Shown here piece by piece: positions 22,677 to 33,590 of a DNA stretch of 58,094 nt. A program made the position numbers and the translations under genes. This DNA is from Beverwykella pulmonaria (lineage: Eukaryota; Ascomycota; Dothideomycetes; Pleosporales; Melanommataceae), in the NCBI GenBank assembly GCA_001599595.1, contig BCHH01000008.1, forward strand, positions 1,997,986 to 2,056,079, in the 5' to 3' direction. The notes under the pieces are model-generated. The model saw only the letters and a list, made by a program, of their open reading frames with translations. It was not told where the DNA came from and ran no database searches. Within the stretch, counting starts at the first letter, position 1. Each line of letters begins with the position of its first letter.

Positions 22677-23276
22677 TTGACTTCGTCAAGTGACCGAGTA
22701 CATTTTCCTCTTTTCCCTTTCCCCTCCCCCACTGTACCACATGAAATGCGTAGTAACTTGAATAATGGTCTCTGGAGAAATGCGATAATTGGCTGTGCAC
22801 ATGGTCTCCCGGACGCCACGAGTATGTATTCACCTATATCCCCCATTCAGCTAGCGCAAACCCTCGGCATCCGTCCTGGTAACGATCTCTTCTCTACTCC
22901 ATCCGAATCAAAGAAGCAACGCAACCGACACACAAAGCGTCCGACCTCCGTCTCACTCCGCTCCTCCCCGCCCAGCAAGCGACCCCCCGGCTTCCTACAT
23001 ATTCCCTTCACCGATCACGCTTACCATCGGGTCATCTCAAACATCCAGACCGCCGGCATCACCTCATCTTCCGCTATTAACCTGTATTTCCTTCCAGGTG
23101 TATCCCATTCCCAGAATAACATCCGGCTAACGAATATACACGTGGATACTATTCCTCCGAATCCTCCTGCAAACTGCAGTGCAAGTCATGCATGTCACTC
23201 CAACGTGCAGATGGCCGATTGTACTGGCCCAGACTCTTCCTCCGAGATTATCTTCCCCGGATCGAAGAACCTATAG
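22677..23276 (+). CDS. Hypothetical protein, no recognised domain
   Basis: An open frame of 199 codons. The first third is unremarkable; the middle has a basic Ser/Pro/Arg segment (SKKQRNRHTKRPTSVSLRSS) that could be a nuclear signal, followed by PPGFLHIPF and a more hydrophobic part (INLYFLPGVSHS). There are five cysteines in the last 45 residues. I know no family with this make-up. The start at 22677 is simply the first ATG. Length and moderate composition make it a candidate orphan gene, but a chance frame in a gene-poor stretch is about as likely. Confidence 0.28.
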   Translation: MTSSSDRVHFPLFPFPSPTVPHEMRSNLNNGLWRNAIIGCAHGLPDATSMYSPISPIQLAQTLGIRPGNDLFSTPSESKKQRNRHTKRPTSVSLRSSPPSKRPPGFLHIPFTDHAYHRVISNIQTAGITSSSAINLYFLPGVSHSQNNIRLTNIHVDTIPPNPPANCSASHACHSNVQMADCTGPDSSSEIIFPGSKNL

Positions 23277-25142
23277 CAGCAGGTGGCACGACATGCAACG
23301 TTGATCCTCCGACTCCTCAAGATGTGCCGCTCCAAGCTGAGATTTAATCATTATCTCGGTACCTTATTATCGGTGATTGGATTTAGTACTTGTCCCGTCT
23401 TCCTATCACACTCCGCCGATCCTTTCTTTTTTTTTTCGTGCTTATCTCCTGTTTCGTCTCTGTGGACTCTTAGAATTATGTTCCGTGTGCTGATGTCTGC
23501 ATGACAATAAAATATGATTAATCTTCCGAATTTCCTGCTACAGTAAGCTTCAGGCTCTAGCTCAGCCTCACTGTTTACCCCGCTCGCTATCGCAATTCCC
23601 ATGATCCTCATCCTAGCCCTCCAAATCCCTTTCTTCCATCCACTAGCCTATCCCCGGAGCAAGAATACACAAAAATCCATGCAGTACAGCAGCTGCGCCC
23701 ACTTACCTATCCAAGATCCGTTTGGCCCTCAAATTTGCAACTCCAGGCTTGACCCTACCACTCTACTGTAACCCTCCTCATTGACAGACACAACCTTCCC
23801 CGCACTCTTGCTATTTCCTCTCTCTTCGTATTTATTCCGTCTCATGTGCAGATATACGAAGTACAACAAGCAATATTAATCCTCAATATCCTGCCTTCAC
23901 CCTGCATCTCAGCCCTACATCCTACACTAAACCTATATTGGACATGCATGCACGACGATTGTTCTTGACATGGTTTTTATATATTACGTAGCAGTCATTA
24001 CCGAATTTGGCTTCCTTTCTCGCACGCCGTGCTAGCATGCAAGGGAAGTGCCGATATCGATTACGACATTTAGAAAGAGCATACAAGATATGGAATTTCC
24101 AAAACAGGGCACGCGCATAGGGAGGTGATGCAGATCACCTAGAGCCTAATGCGATTCTTAAATCTATCCACAAATACCCAGACATTAGACATCAAGGCTC
24201 AGGGCCCAGTCCTAGCCGATCAGATGGTTCACCGAGTTGGAAGATATAGTAAGCATAACGATACGATCAAGATAGACATGAGGCAGAGTCAAAGCTCAAG
24301 AAAAGATATTGCAAGGAAGTATCGAACTGTGCGATTCACTTCAAACCCAATTCATGCAATATCTACCAGCCGAAAGGAAACAAGCCAGAAACCTGCCCGG
24401 CTCCTCTTTAACTATTCCACTCCGTCCCATTTCAAAGGTTACAGCACCGCGACTAGAAATGCCCATGCCAAAATCCTAGCTCTGCAAGAGAGAAAGAGAT
24501 ACACGCAACAAGGTAAATGAAAAAAAGTAAAGTTGGAGAAGAGTTTCCGAGATCTATAATGCCTTCTTTCTCATTCCTACCTACCCACCGTCCAATGACG
24601 TCCAACCCGATCATCCCATCATTCCCATCCTAAGGTATACAAACGTCCCGCTCATTCATTCCCATCATCATAGCACCACATCGCCCTGGGCCCCACCACA
24701 AACCCGACCAATAAGATCACCAGTGACAAAAAGAAACCCATATCCGATTCCATGCACAAGATTAAAGGAAACCTCGGATAAAAATACCCTGAGGAGAAAA
24801 CTGTACGCCACCTTTTCTATCACATGTCCTGCCCTCCCAACCAATGCTGCCTGAAAAATGAAACTTTCCGTGCGCTCAGATGCGCCCGGGGATATATATG
24901 AAGTGATCGAACGCCACTAGTGCACTAGAGATAGATGATAGAAGTGTGTGTGTGTTGTGTACAAGAACAGACATACTCCTAGCGTATGTGTACGTGAAGA
25001 TGAAGTGGCTTTTTGCGTGCTGTGCTTTTCCAAGGAAGAAATGAGAACTGGAAAGTACGTCGGCGATAGCCGCATAAGGTAGTTGTACATGCGAGTTTAA
25101 GATATTCGTGGTTGTAGCCAGTGGATACGCTAGCAGGGAATA
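23277..25142. other. Intergenic 1.9 kb, including the kinase 3' flank
   Basis: No gene is supported. A 123-codon plus-strand frame at 24149-24520 is basic but featureless. The part next to 25142 is the 3' flank of the minus-strand kinase gene and has a short TG run (TGTGTGTGTTGTGT) near 24947-24960. Confidence 0.5.
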
Positions 25143-28100
25143 TTATGTTGCTTCGAGTGTTTCCTCTTTATCTGACTCTACCACTGGATTGACCTTCTTG
25201 ACGGTTCCATTGCTTCCACTACGGGTAGACCTGCGGCGACTTGAGAAGATGTCCTTTTTGACGTTGGACCGAGCAAGCTCGGCATTGGAAATGGATCCGC
25301 TCCTAGCAGGCGCTTGTATGGGTTTCTTTTTCCCCATGACGATGAAGTCGTCTTCGTCTGAATCTTCGTCGTCGTCGTCGTCGCTTTCCAGAGGATTATC
25401 CCCATCGTACCCTGCTAGATCATCGGAGGGAGCATTGGAGTAGATCGAGTCGGCTGAAGGAGTTGCCACCATTCTGAGAGGCGCATTCATTTGAAGACAT
25501 TCCTCGGGTGCCACTGACGAGTTCGCAGATAGTACTGAGGGAATAGAAGGGTTAGATGTAGACTGCGACATGGAAGTAAAGTGATCTTCAGACGAACTGG
25601 CGGTCAAAACTCTTGACTGGGTATTGGCCATGTCGACTGAATAGCTGGCTGGGCTGGAATCAAGCGAAGGGATCTGCCGATGATTCAAGAAGTCTTCTAT
25701 TTTCTGCCGTTGGAGGAAGACTTCGTCATCAGGACTTGGTGGACATGCTATTTCGCCCAGAGCAGAGGCAGGTCGCTGAAACGTCGCTGATTGAGGTCGG
25801 TCCCGGCCCTGATGCTCCTCTCTCACCCTTCTTCGTATAAACTCGTCCTTGGCGCGACTGAACCTGTCTTCGGAGGTTTCGCGCACGATTGGGGGCCGAG
25901 TAGAGGTGTTGACATCCTGGGTTGGTCCGCTTTCCATGTCATCGTGGGATGACCAAGTCTTGTGTAGCCGAGACGAGGTAGACGAAATGGAAGACTGACG
26001 TGAAACTATTCGATCTATGGGGTCGGGCGGGTGTAGATCAGAAAGACTAGAAGAGGACATCTGCAAAAGAAGATCAGGGACATGCCCAGCAGCCGGAATT
26101 GTGCTCAGAGCAAGACTTGGTTCACTGTGAGCGTCGTCTTCGGAGCTTACTAATCTGTCAATAGACTTGGCTCTGTGATGCCCATAGGGAGGTTTCAGCA
26201 TCCGGTCTCGGCTTCTCATATTCTGAATGAAACGATGAGGAACCCCTCCAAAGATACCGCCAAGGTTAGAACCACTTGGTGACTCAAGGGCTGTCGGGGT
26301 GCCTGGAAGTCCTGGCTGAACGACGGGTGACATAGGGCCACTTGATCGGGGCACATCAGACTGTCTTATGGTCCTGACCGATGCTGCTGACGACGAGATT
26401 GCAGAATATGCGCGTTCAGGCGGCAGAGGTCTGGAAGATGCACCCAATGGCGAGAGATGCTCGTGACTCTCGTTACTGTGCGCAGGTGAAGCCGTTCGGG
26501 AGGTTGGGCTGTCAAAGAACCTCGACCGTTCCCTAGCTTCCGGGCTTGCGGTAACACTCTGAGATAACGGGTGATCGGATTCCCGCGATCTGCTCAATGC
26601 CTCGAAAATCTGCTGGTTCATAGCGAGACTTGGCCGGCGACCCTCTTGACTGATATTGCTGCTTGACGAGTTTGTACTTAGATTTGGGGGCTGCTCTTGG
26701 CCGGTTGCTGTGCTTTGTGCACGTCTTCTTGACCCCCCTCGCCCGCCAATAGTTTTTACGGTATCAAAAGTCTTGCGAATGCCGGAGCGAATTCGGTCGA
26801 TGAAAGTGATGGGGATGACAGCCTTCTCAAGATCATCTTGAGATACCTGGATCTTCCTCCCATGGAAAGATCTGCCAGGGTCGGTCTCTTCGACCCATGA
26901 GATAGAATCATCGATACCTCGAAGAAGCCATGGGTGGCGTTTGATGTCGACGATCGAGATCCGACGTTTCGGATCTTTAACTAGAAGTCTCCTTAACAAA
27001 TCGCGAAGATCCTCGTCGACTTCTTCGTACTCGAGATCGTGAGGATCCCGTTTGGTGGTAGGCATGGAATGATACAACTGTCCGTGCGAATCGGGCCGGG
27101 TCCCCGATTTCTCTGCAACGGCTTTGAGTCGATATTTTGGTAGATAAGGCTCGGTATCGGTGATGAGCTTCATCAAGTGGAAGGCGTTGTAATGGAAGAA
27201 AGGCACACGCCCATAGATTAAACAGTACAGCGTCACCCCGAGCGCCCAAATGTCGATCTTGTAATCTACCACAGGCGTGTCTGCGTCCACTTCCGTACGG
27301 CAGAGCTCGGGTGCGTAGAAAGCAGGAGTGCCTACGGTTTTCGCCAACTCGACGGAATCATCATAGTCCATGACCTCGGACTCGGACTGGTCTCCAGTAC
27401 TATCTTGCGATTTCCTTCGTCCAAGATAAGACACCCCAAAGTCAGATATCTTGATTCGATGCTCTGAAGTTTGAAGAAGGTTGGCCGGTTTGATGTCGCG
27501 ATGGATGATGCCCTGATAATGGAGATACTCCAAGCCCAGTACGGTGTCTCTGAATGTCTCACAGGCCTCCTGAATCGTCAAAAGGGGAACATACTGGAAA
27601 TGTTCCGGAACTTCCTGCTCTCCATCGGTAAAGTGAGAGGAGGTGCTCCCCGCGAGACTAGGTGTTCGATCGCGGACCAGTGGAGTGTCGTATGCACCGT
27701 ACATTGTTCCTTCCAGACCAGTCGAAGCGCCTGCATCATCCAGTCCGGAACTGACAGTCGGTGTAGTTGATCGGTATGCGGTTTCCATGTTTGTGGCTTG
27801 TCGAGAACGTTGGCCATTCTCAGAGATTTCATTTTCAGAATCGGAATCCGCACCAGTTTCAAAGCTCCAAGCCTCATGTTCGGTGGCATTTTGTCTCCGT
27901 CTTTGCATCTCCCTCGCCCTCCTAAGCCGCTGACGCTCGAGCTTTTGGTGAGCGAGTTTGATAATCTTTTCGTCTTCCATGCTCTCGTCCTCATCGTCAA
28001 AGATGCCCTTGGATTCTCGCTGGTATCGGCGCCATTCGACCTGGGCAACTTCCTTGGCGGCTTCTGTCCGCCACTTCACCTCACCTAGTGCGACGTATTC

Positions 28101-29327
28101 AAGGACGATGTATACTTTCTTCCAAGACGGATCATCGACGACTTCAAGCAAGCTTACGATATTCGGGTGTCGGGCTTTCTTCAGGATGGCAATTTCTCGG
28201 TTAATCTTGTCCTCAAAACTCGCAGTGCTCTTGCCCAGTTTTCTGCGCTTAGGGAAGCGGTCGACGATCTTAATGGCCACTTCTCTGTGGGTGAGCAAGT
28301 CTCGCGCTTTCTTGACCTTTCCATGCATACCCCGACCTAGTTCTTCGACGACTTCGTATTGGTTGATCATCTTTCGTCCCGAAACAGGGTCAATATCGAC
28401 ATCGGCGACATGGGTCTCCTTAGGCGCTTGTCTTTGCGAGGGGTGTAACCAAAGGGATGAGGAATTGATGTCTTCGAGCGGCTGGCGGTGGTTGGGCTGA
28501 AGAGAGGTTGGGCTGAAAAGTCCAGGGCTGCTGGCAGGCGAATTGCCGACTGTCCTAGAACCCGAATCCATTGAATTATGGATGTCGCTGGGCAGGTTGA
28601 AGGTGGAAATGTGAGAAACAGAGTGCGTCGAGATGTGGGCTGGATGGGAGCTCCGTGTGCGGAGCGGAGGTTGAGGGTAGGTAGGGTGCTGCTGGAACTG
28701 CAAGGCGGCATACGACTGGTTGGGATAGTGTGGCCCATCCCTCTGCGGCTTCGAGAGGAGTGTGAGGCCGTGGAAGGGGTCCACAGAGCTCGCCCGCACT
28801 GTAGCAATGCTGGCCGTTGAGGTACTTGAGAGATCTCTTTGAACGCCGGGGCGGTCTGGGGTCGATAGCAACTGTGGAGTCGGATCGGCAATGTGGACAG
28901 ACGCGGAGGAGGAGTTAAGGCTCGGTGTTGGCGATGGTTCGGTCGTGGGTAGTTTCGCGGAATAGGGACGCTGAGGTTGTGGGGAGAAATAGCCGGGTCC
29001 TGGGTCGGAATCGTGGATATACTGGGGGAGAGCGGTGACAGCGTCATTGAGCATGGCGGGCGTCTCTGAACGCGGGGTGTGGTCTTCTTCCCCCTCCTCC
29101 CGCACAGCTGGGCCATCACGCCCTTCTCTGGGTATGGGTGCGTTCTCTACCGTCTTCGCGGGCGGGGCGTCGTGTGCGCGAGGCTCCGATACCTCATTGC
29201 TGTTGGCGTAGCACACGGCGGACGCTGGCGAGTTTCGTTCCGGCTGTTCAACCTTTGGTTCCATGCCCACTGCCGTCAGGTCCCCATTGGGGTCACCCAT
29301 GGTCGGCGTGAGCGCAGCGGCGTACAA
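25143..29327 (-). CDS. Large Ser/Thr protein kinase, Ssp1/Sak1 (CaMKK-like, SNF1-activating) type
   Basis: A single exon of 1394 codons; a second in-frame ATG nine codons downstream (29300) is an equally good start. The N-terminal ~320 residues are Ser/Pro-rich and disordered. The catalytic domain runs from about 322 to 793: QYEVVEELGRGMHGKV (Gly loop), VAIKIV (ATP Lys), INREIAILKKARHPNIV (helix C), HRDIKPANLL, DFGVSYLG, then VGTPAFYAPELC and IDIWALGVTLYCLIYGRVPF. Family members of this type (S. pombe Ssp1, yeast Sak1/Tos3/Elm1) phosphorylate the activation loop of AMPK/Snf1. A charged insert of about 150 residues separates the hinge (VLEYVALGEVKW) from helix E (CETFRDTVLGLEYLH). The C-terminal ~600 residues are disordered, Ser-rich, with an acidic run (ESDDDDDEDSDEDD) near 1340. 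Likely cytosolic, in energy and stress signalling. Confidence 0.93.
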   Translation of the reverse strand: MYAAALTPTMGDPNGDLTAVGMEPKVEQPERNSPASAVCYANSNEVSEPRAHDAPPAKTVENAPIPREGRDGPAVREEGEEDHTPRSETPAMLNDAVTALPQYIHDSDPGPGYFSPQPQRPYSAKLPTTEPSPTPSLNSSSASVHIADPTPQLLSTPDRPGVQRDLSSTSTASIATVRASSVDPFHGLTLLSKPQRDGPHYPNQSYAALQFQQHPTYPQPPLRTRSSHPAHISTHSVSHISTFNLPSDIHNSMDSGSRTVGNSPASSPGLFSPTSLQPNHRQPLEDINSSSLWLHPSQRQAPKETHVADVDIDPVSGRKMINQYEVVEELGRGMHGKVKKARDLLTHREVAIKIVDRFPKRRKLGKSTASFEDKINREIAILKKARHPNIVSLLEVVDDPSWKKVYIVLEYVALGEVKWRTEAAKEVAQVEWRRYQRESKGIFDDEDESMEDEKIIKLAHQKLERQRLRRAREMQRRRQNATEHEAWSFETGADSDSENEISENGQRSRQATNMETAYRSTTPTVSSGLDDAGASTGLEGTMYGAYDTPLVRDRTPSLAGSTSSHFTDGEQEVPEHFQYVPLLTIQEACETFRDTVLGLEYLHYQGIIHRDIKPANLLQTSEHRIKISDFGVSYLGRRKSQDSTGDQSESEVMDYDDSVELAKTVGTPAFYAPELCRTEVDADTPVVDYKIDIWALGVTLYCLIYGRVPFFHYNAFHLMKLITDTEPYLPKYRLKAVAEKSGTRPDSHGQLYHSMPTTKRDPHDLEYEEVDEDLRDLLRRLLVKDPKRRISIVDIKRHPWLLRGIDDSISWVEETDPGRSFHGRKIQVSQDDLEKAVIPITFIDRIRSGIRKTFDTVKTIGGRGGSRRRAQSTATGQEQPPNLSTNSSSSNISQEGRRPSLAMNQQIFEALSRSRESDHPLSQSVTASPEARERSRFFDSPTSRTASPAHSNESHEHLSPLGASSRPLPPERAYSAISSSAASVRTIRQSDVPRSSGPMSPVVQPGLPGTPTALESPSGSNLGGIFGGVPHRFIQNMRSRDRMLKPPYGHHRAKSIDRLVSSEDDAHSEPSLALSTIPAAGHVPDLLLQMSSSSLSDLHPPDPIDRIVSRQSSISSTSSRLHKTWSSHDDMESGPTQDVNTSTRPPIVRETSEDRFSRAKDEFIRRRVREEHQGRDRPQSATFQRPASALGEIACPPSPDDEVFLQRQKIEDFLNHRQIPSLDSSPASYSVDMANTQSRVLTASSSEDHFTSMSQSTSNPSIPSVLSANSSVAPEECLQMNAPLRMVATPSADSIYSNAPSDDLAGYDGDNPLESDDDDDEDSDEDDFIVMGKKKPIQAPARSGSISNAELARSNVKKDIFSSRRRSTRSGSNGTVKKVNPVVESDKEETLEAT

Positions 29328-31377
29328 ATGGGCGTTCGTTGAGTATCCAATGTCGCTGGAATGCTCAGCCAGATCGTGCGACCATGTCAGCGCTCGTCGG
29401 TTGCGCGGTGCGTAGGATGGGGGTGGGGTTTTTTTTTTAATTTCGTTCGTTCTTTCTCCCTGGAAAATGTGGAGATCTTGGGTTCAGGAACGCGGGCGGC
29501 GGCCGCTCATGCTGTGCTGCGGCGGGTAGATACTCGAGGGGGTCAGACGGAGACAATCGAAGGTCGCGGGAGGCGGCACAGTTGTCACAGTGGGAGAGTG
29601 GCGCTGGGTGTGGCAGGCTGGCGTCTGAGGTCGCGGAGGGTGGACGGTGGTGGTGGTGTGGTGACTTGAGACAGACGTAGCGGACACAGCGGGCCAACAG
29701 AAGCAGAGAGGCAGGTCCCTGCCTAGTCTAGCAGCGATCGCCAGCGTCGACTGACAATTGGGGACGATGGAGAGGGAGCTTATGACGATGGTCGCGCGGG
29801 CCGGCTAGCGATGGAACGAACGGTGGGTTGCTGCTGGGGGGCCTGTACGCAATCGCTTCGATATCACAGCGAGAAGATGACAAGCCCGGGGCGGGATGGG
29901 AGCTGGACAAAGGGCGTCGAAAAAGAGGCAGCGGGCGCGGGCAGCACAGCACGACCGCAGGCGGAAGGCAAAGGCAAAGCGGACCGAGGAGTGAGCTGTT
30001 GAGGGCGCGCTGCCTCAAATTGATGTCTCTTCTCGCGGAACATCCATCTCGACAAGAGGCCCAAGCACACCCAGCGTATCACCGGCATGCGCTAGCTCCG
30101 ATCGGGCGTGTTGGGTGCGCCCATTTGCTGCAGCAAGCGAAAAAGACAACCCCAGCATGGCGGGCGGGCCAACAAGCTCAACACTTTGTGTGGCGTCGCG
30201 AGAGGACGAGAGGGCCGTGCGATGGCGATGATGATGATGGGGGGCGACAGCATGGGAGCGCCTGCGCCTGTGTGCAAACACACCTCATCTACCACCAATA
30301 TTGAGCACCTGTGGCCTCCATGTCACTCCACCTGCGCGGCGGACTGCGGCCCACAAATGCGCTCAAGAGCTGCAGACACATGCAACCAGCGACGTCTGCC
30401 AGAATCGAACATTTCTGCCAGCCGCGGAGAGCGCCTCGATAAGTGTCTCCGCGACTCTAAAACACCCAAACCACGGCAAGCTCAACGCGGACACTCTCCT
30501 AACCCCGGACACTGCCATCATCATACAGCCCCGGTCGCGACCTCTCCGTCGCTCCCTGGCCTCCTCCAGCCGCACTTCCCCAGATTTTGTGCTCGCACTC
30601 CTGTGTTTTTTGCTTCTTCGTTCCCGCTCACTTGCTGCCCCAAAAACCCCTCGTCCCAATCACACCCCGAGCCCCGCCAAGACCACGTGAGCCAGATGGG
30701 ACGAGGCATGCAGACGCTTGGCTTCCGGCTCTGGCATTCGTTGTGCGGCCCTCGTCATGCTCACTCTCGACTGCTAGCCGGCGACTTCTCCACGGCCGCC
30801 GCGTCAGGCAGGACGGGCGGAGATGTGGCCCATACAGCAAGCACTGCACCACCACCATCACGACTCGAGCCGGCAACCCTTGAGCCGAGTGATGAGCGAG
30901 GCGGGGTTTTCGCTCGGCGGCTAGGGGCGGGGGAAGATGCTGGGCGCGAGGTGTGAGTGCGCTCGAGCCCTCAACACCTGCAAATTTGCTTCGTGAAATA
31001 CCCTTCTGGGCCTAGCGCACAGTGTGGACGGTTGGCTGGAACCTCGCACGCAGGAGATGTGTGTATCGGTGCAGGGGTGTGGGTGAAAGTGAAGAGCCTG
31101 CCTGCAGCGCGCACGAGCGCCCGCACGAGCACTCAACACTCAACACCTGGTCTTTTGCTTCGTGGAATACCGCTTCGAGCATAGCCTGGCGCCTCGTATC
31201 GGAGTCCGTGCCTGGCACCCTAGCCAGAGCGTTGTGGCTGCCGAACGTGCTCGCTCAAACCACTGTGGTGCAGCCAATCCATGCATCGTCACCACCAACT
31301 AGCCCGGCCTTGCCTCTTACATCTCCCATCCGCTGATTGAGGGCGGCACCGCGGAGGTCACGTCGATTGATTGCTCA
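29328..31377. other. GC-rich divergent upstream region of kinase and GPI10 genes
   Basis: Two kilobases separate the two divergent start codons. All six frames are open for long distances because the DNA is GC-rich and stop-poor, but none encodes recognisable protein. The region presumably holds both promoters and long 5' leaders. It includes a T-run (29431-29439), an imperfect duplicated segment of about 50 bp at 30971/31140, and CT/CA-rich blocks near 30640-30680. Confidence 0.5.
30971..31190 (+). repeat. Imperfect direct duplication (~50 bp, spacing 169 bp)
   Basis: The segment beginning TCAACACCTG at 30971 recurs at 31140. Both copies continue through TTTGCTTCGTG(A/G)AATACC and end near CCTRGCGC. 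They lie upstream of the GPI10 start codon and may be a duplicated regulatory block. Confidence 0.6.
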
Positions 31378-33590
31378 ATGCCTGCCCGCGCGCCCAGCGA
31401 CTCTACGAGGGCCACGAAGCCTGCTCCACTGCGATCCCACGCCGGTACCCACGCCCGCTCCAGCTCCAGCTCCTCCGCCGGCCATCGTGACTCTACGCTA
31501 GGCGTCTTCGCGCTGCTGCTTGCCCTCCGCATCGTGAATGCATTGACGCTGCGCACTTTTTTCCAGCCAGACGAGTTCTTCCAATCCCTCGAGCCAGCAT
31601 GGCAGCTCGCATTTGGCGCCGGCAGCAATGCCTGGATCACATGGGTAAACTCTTCCTCTCGTTGCACCCACCTGCACCCACTTCTTCTCATTTGGCCCCT
31701 CCCTCGCCGCATCCATCCTCGGCTCTGTCTCACGATACGCGCAGGAGTGGAGAAGCCATTTGCGCTCGTCCCTGCATCCAGCAATTTTTGCGGCTGTTTA
31801 TCAGGTGGCGGCAAAACTGGCTGCGCTTTGCGCGTTGAGTCTGCCCGCTGAAGCCGCGCTGTTCATCGCGGCGCCGAAAGTAGCCCAAGCGGTATGTGCA
31901 GCGCTGCTCGATTTCTACACCTGGAAGCTTGCAGAAAAAGCATACAGCCGGCGCAGTCGCACTGCATTCACTACGGTAGGTACCTACGCCCGCTGTTCTT
32001 TTCAATTTCCTCTTCACTGCATTCAAATTTTCTGATATTTGATTTTGCGTCATTATAGCTAGCGCTGTCCGTATGCAACCCGTGGCAATGGTTCTGTTCA
32101 ACCCGGACGCTGTCTAATTGCCTTGAGACGACAATCACTTCGATTGCTGTCTACTATTGGCCTTGGCATTGGCCTGAGCCTGCAAGAGAAGATGAATTTC
32201 GGGACCAAAACAGCAAGAATGCTCCGGACCACGGCATACTCAGGTCACCCTCACGGTAAGTTTGGCTTGACCACGTCCCCTGAGCATTAGCGCTGAATTC
32301 ATACCCTCTCCCGTGCCGTAGACTACGCCTGTCGCTGCTGCTAGCAGCATTTGCGTGCATTTTGCGACCGACCAACATCCTTATCTGGGTGGCCATATCG
32401 ATCCCAACTCTCTGGCAGGCCTCGACTCGGCAGCGGTACATCTTGGTCCGCGAAATTTTCTTCTGCGGGTAAGCTCCACGCGCGCACCCGGCTGCGGCAG
32501 GTTTCAAGTTTTTCACTGCAATGTCCAATAGCCGTAGACTGACAACGCCAGATCTGCTGTCCTCGCATGTTCAATGCTGTCCGATAGAGTTTACTATCAG
32601 GCCTGGACCCTCCCGCCGTTACGGTTCCTCCATTTCAACATCGCCCAATCGCTCGCCGTTTTCTATGGCAGAAATCGCCCGGACTACTACCTGACAGAGG
32701 GACTACCGCTACTGCTTACGACAGCGCTGCCCTTCGCAGTCTTGGGGTTATGGCAAGCACTGTCCGGAACCCTAGCGCAAAACCCAACAACCTCAGGCTC
32801 TCAAGCTGATGATGTCGTTCCACGCAGGATATTTGCCCGTCTGGCATGGACTACCCTTCTTGTAACCCTGGCTCTCAGCACGATTTCCCACAAAGAAGTT
32901 CGGTTCCTATACCCTGTGCTGCCCTTCCTTCACGTTCTATCCGCAGGCCCACTCACTTCTTTCTTCACGCCCCTGGCTCCATCACGCCGGGCAATCCTCG
33001 CCCTCCTCCTCGCTATTAACCTGTTCATCGCCGGGTATACGTCTCAAGTACATCAACGCGGGGTAATCGACGTGTTGTATTACCTCCGCCACAAGCACGA
33101 AGCACGTATGCCAATTTCCTTTTCTTCCATCGGTAAAGTGAACGGGAGCGGGGCGAGCGCGTTCAATATCCACCCAGCCACGACTGTTGCTTTTCTCATG
33201 CCCTGCCACAGCACCCCCTGGCGCAGCCACCTCGTCCATGCCTCGATCGACGCCTGGGCCCTGACGTGTGAGCCGCCGCTCGGTATCCCGCTTTCCCAGC
33301 GTTCATCCTATCTTGACGAAGCAGACCAATTCTACAAGAAACCAGGGCCTGTGGCGTGGTTAGAGGAGAACATGGAGGATCCTCGATCAGCGGGTGATAA
33401 ACAAGGTAAGCAGGGAAGTAAGACGGAGAGGGCATGGCCGCAGAACATTGTCTTCTTTGAGCAGTTGGAGGACACCATGAAGCAGGTTCTGGCGGGCACA
33501 GAGTATAGAGAGTGTTGGAGGGGGTTTAACACGCACTTCCATGATGACGGGAGGAGGAAAGGGGATGTCATTGTCTGGTGTGTGGATTGA
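31378..33590 (+). CDS. GPI10: GPI mannosyltransferase 3 (Gpi10/PIG-B, GT22)
   Basis: Five exons, 31378-31644, 31745-31975, 32059-32255, 32322-32468 and 32552-33590, give 626 residues. The enzyme sits in the ER membrane and adds the third mannose, by an alpha-1,2 bond from dolichol-phosphate mannose, to the GPI anchor core. Exon 1 has a Ser-rich cytosolic start, a first helix and the GT22 lumenal motif ([20 protein letters not shown]) with its acidic pair, then AWITW joined across intron 1 to [12 protein letters not shown], a segment conserved in PIG-B/PIG-Z enzymes. Exon 5 has [17 protein letters not shown], the second GT22 signature, and [17 protein letters not shown] text typical of PIG-B. 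Many hydrophobic helices lie between. Introns are 66-100 nt and all junctions keep frame. The start ATG lies in a short GC-rich leader; an earlier start is not needed. Confidence 0.92.

Noticed and set aside
27578..28500. Several frames of 90-180 codons opposite the kinase
   Set aside because: They are shadows of the Ser- and Arg-rich kinase coding strand, without start context or domains.
30108..30956. Long plus-strand frame (282 codons) between the kinase and GPI10
   Set aside because: The composition is low-complexity and Arg/Pro/His-rich, several other frames are equally open, and no domain is visible; this is typical of GC-rich noncoding DNA.
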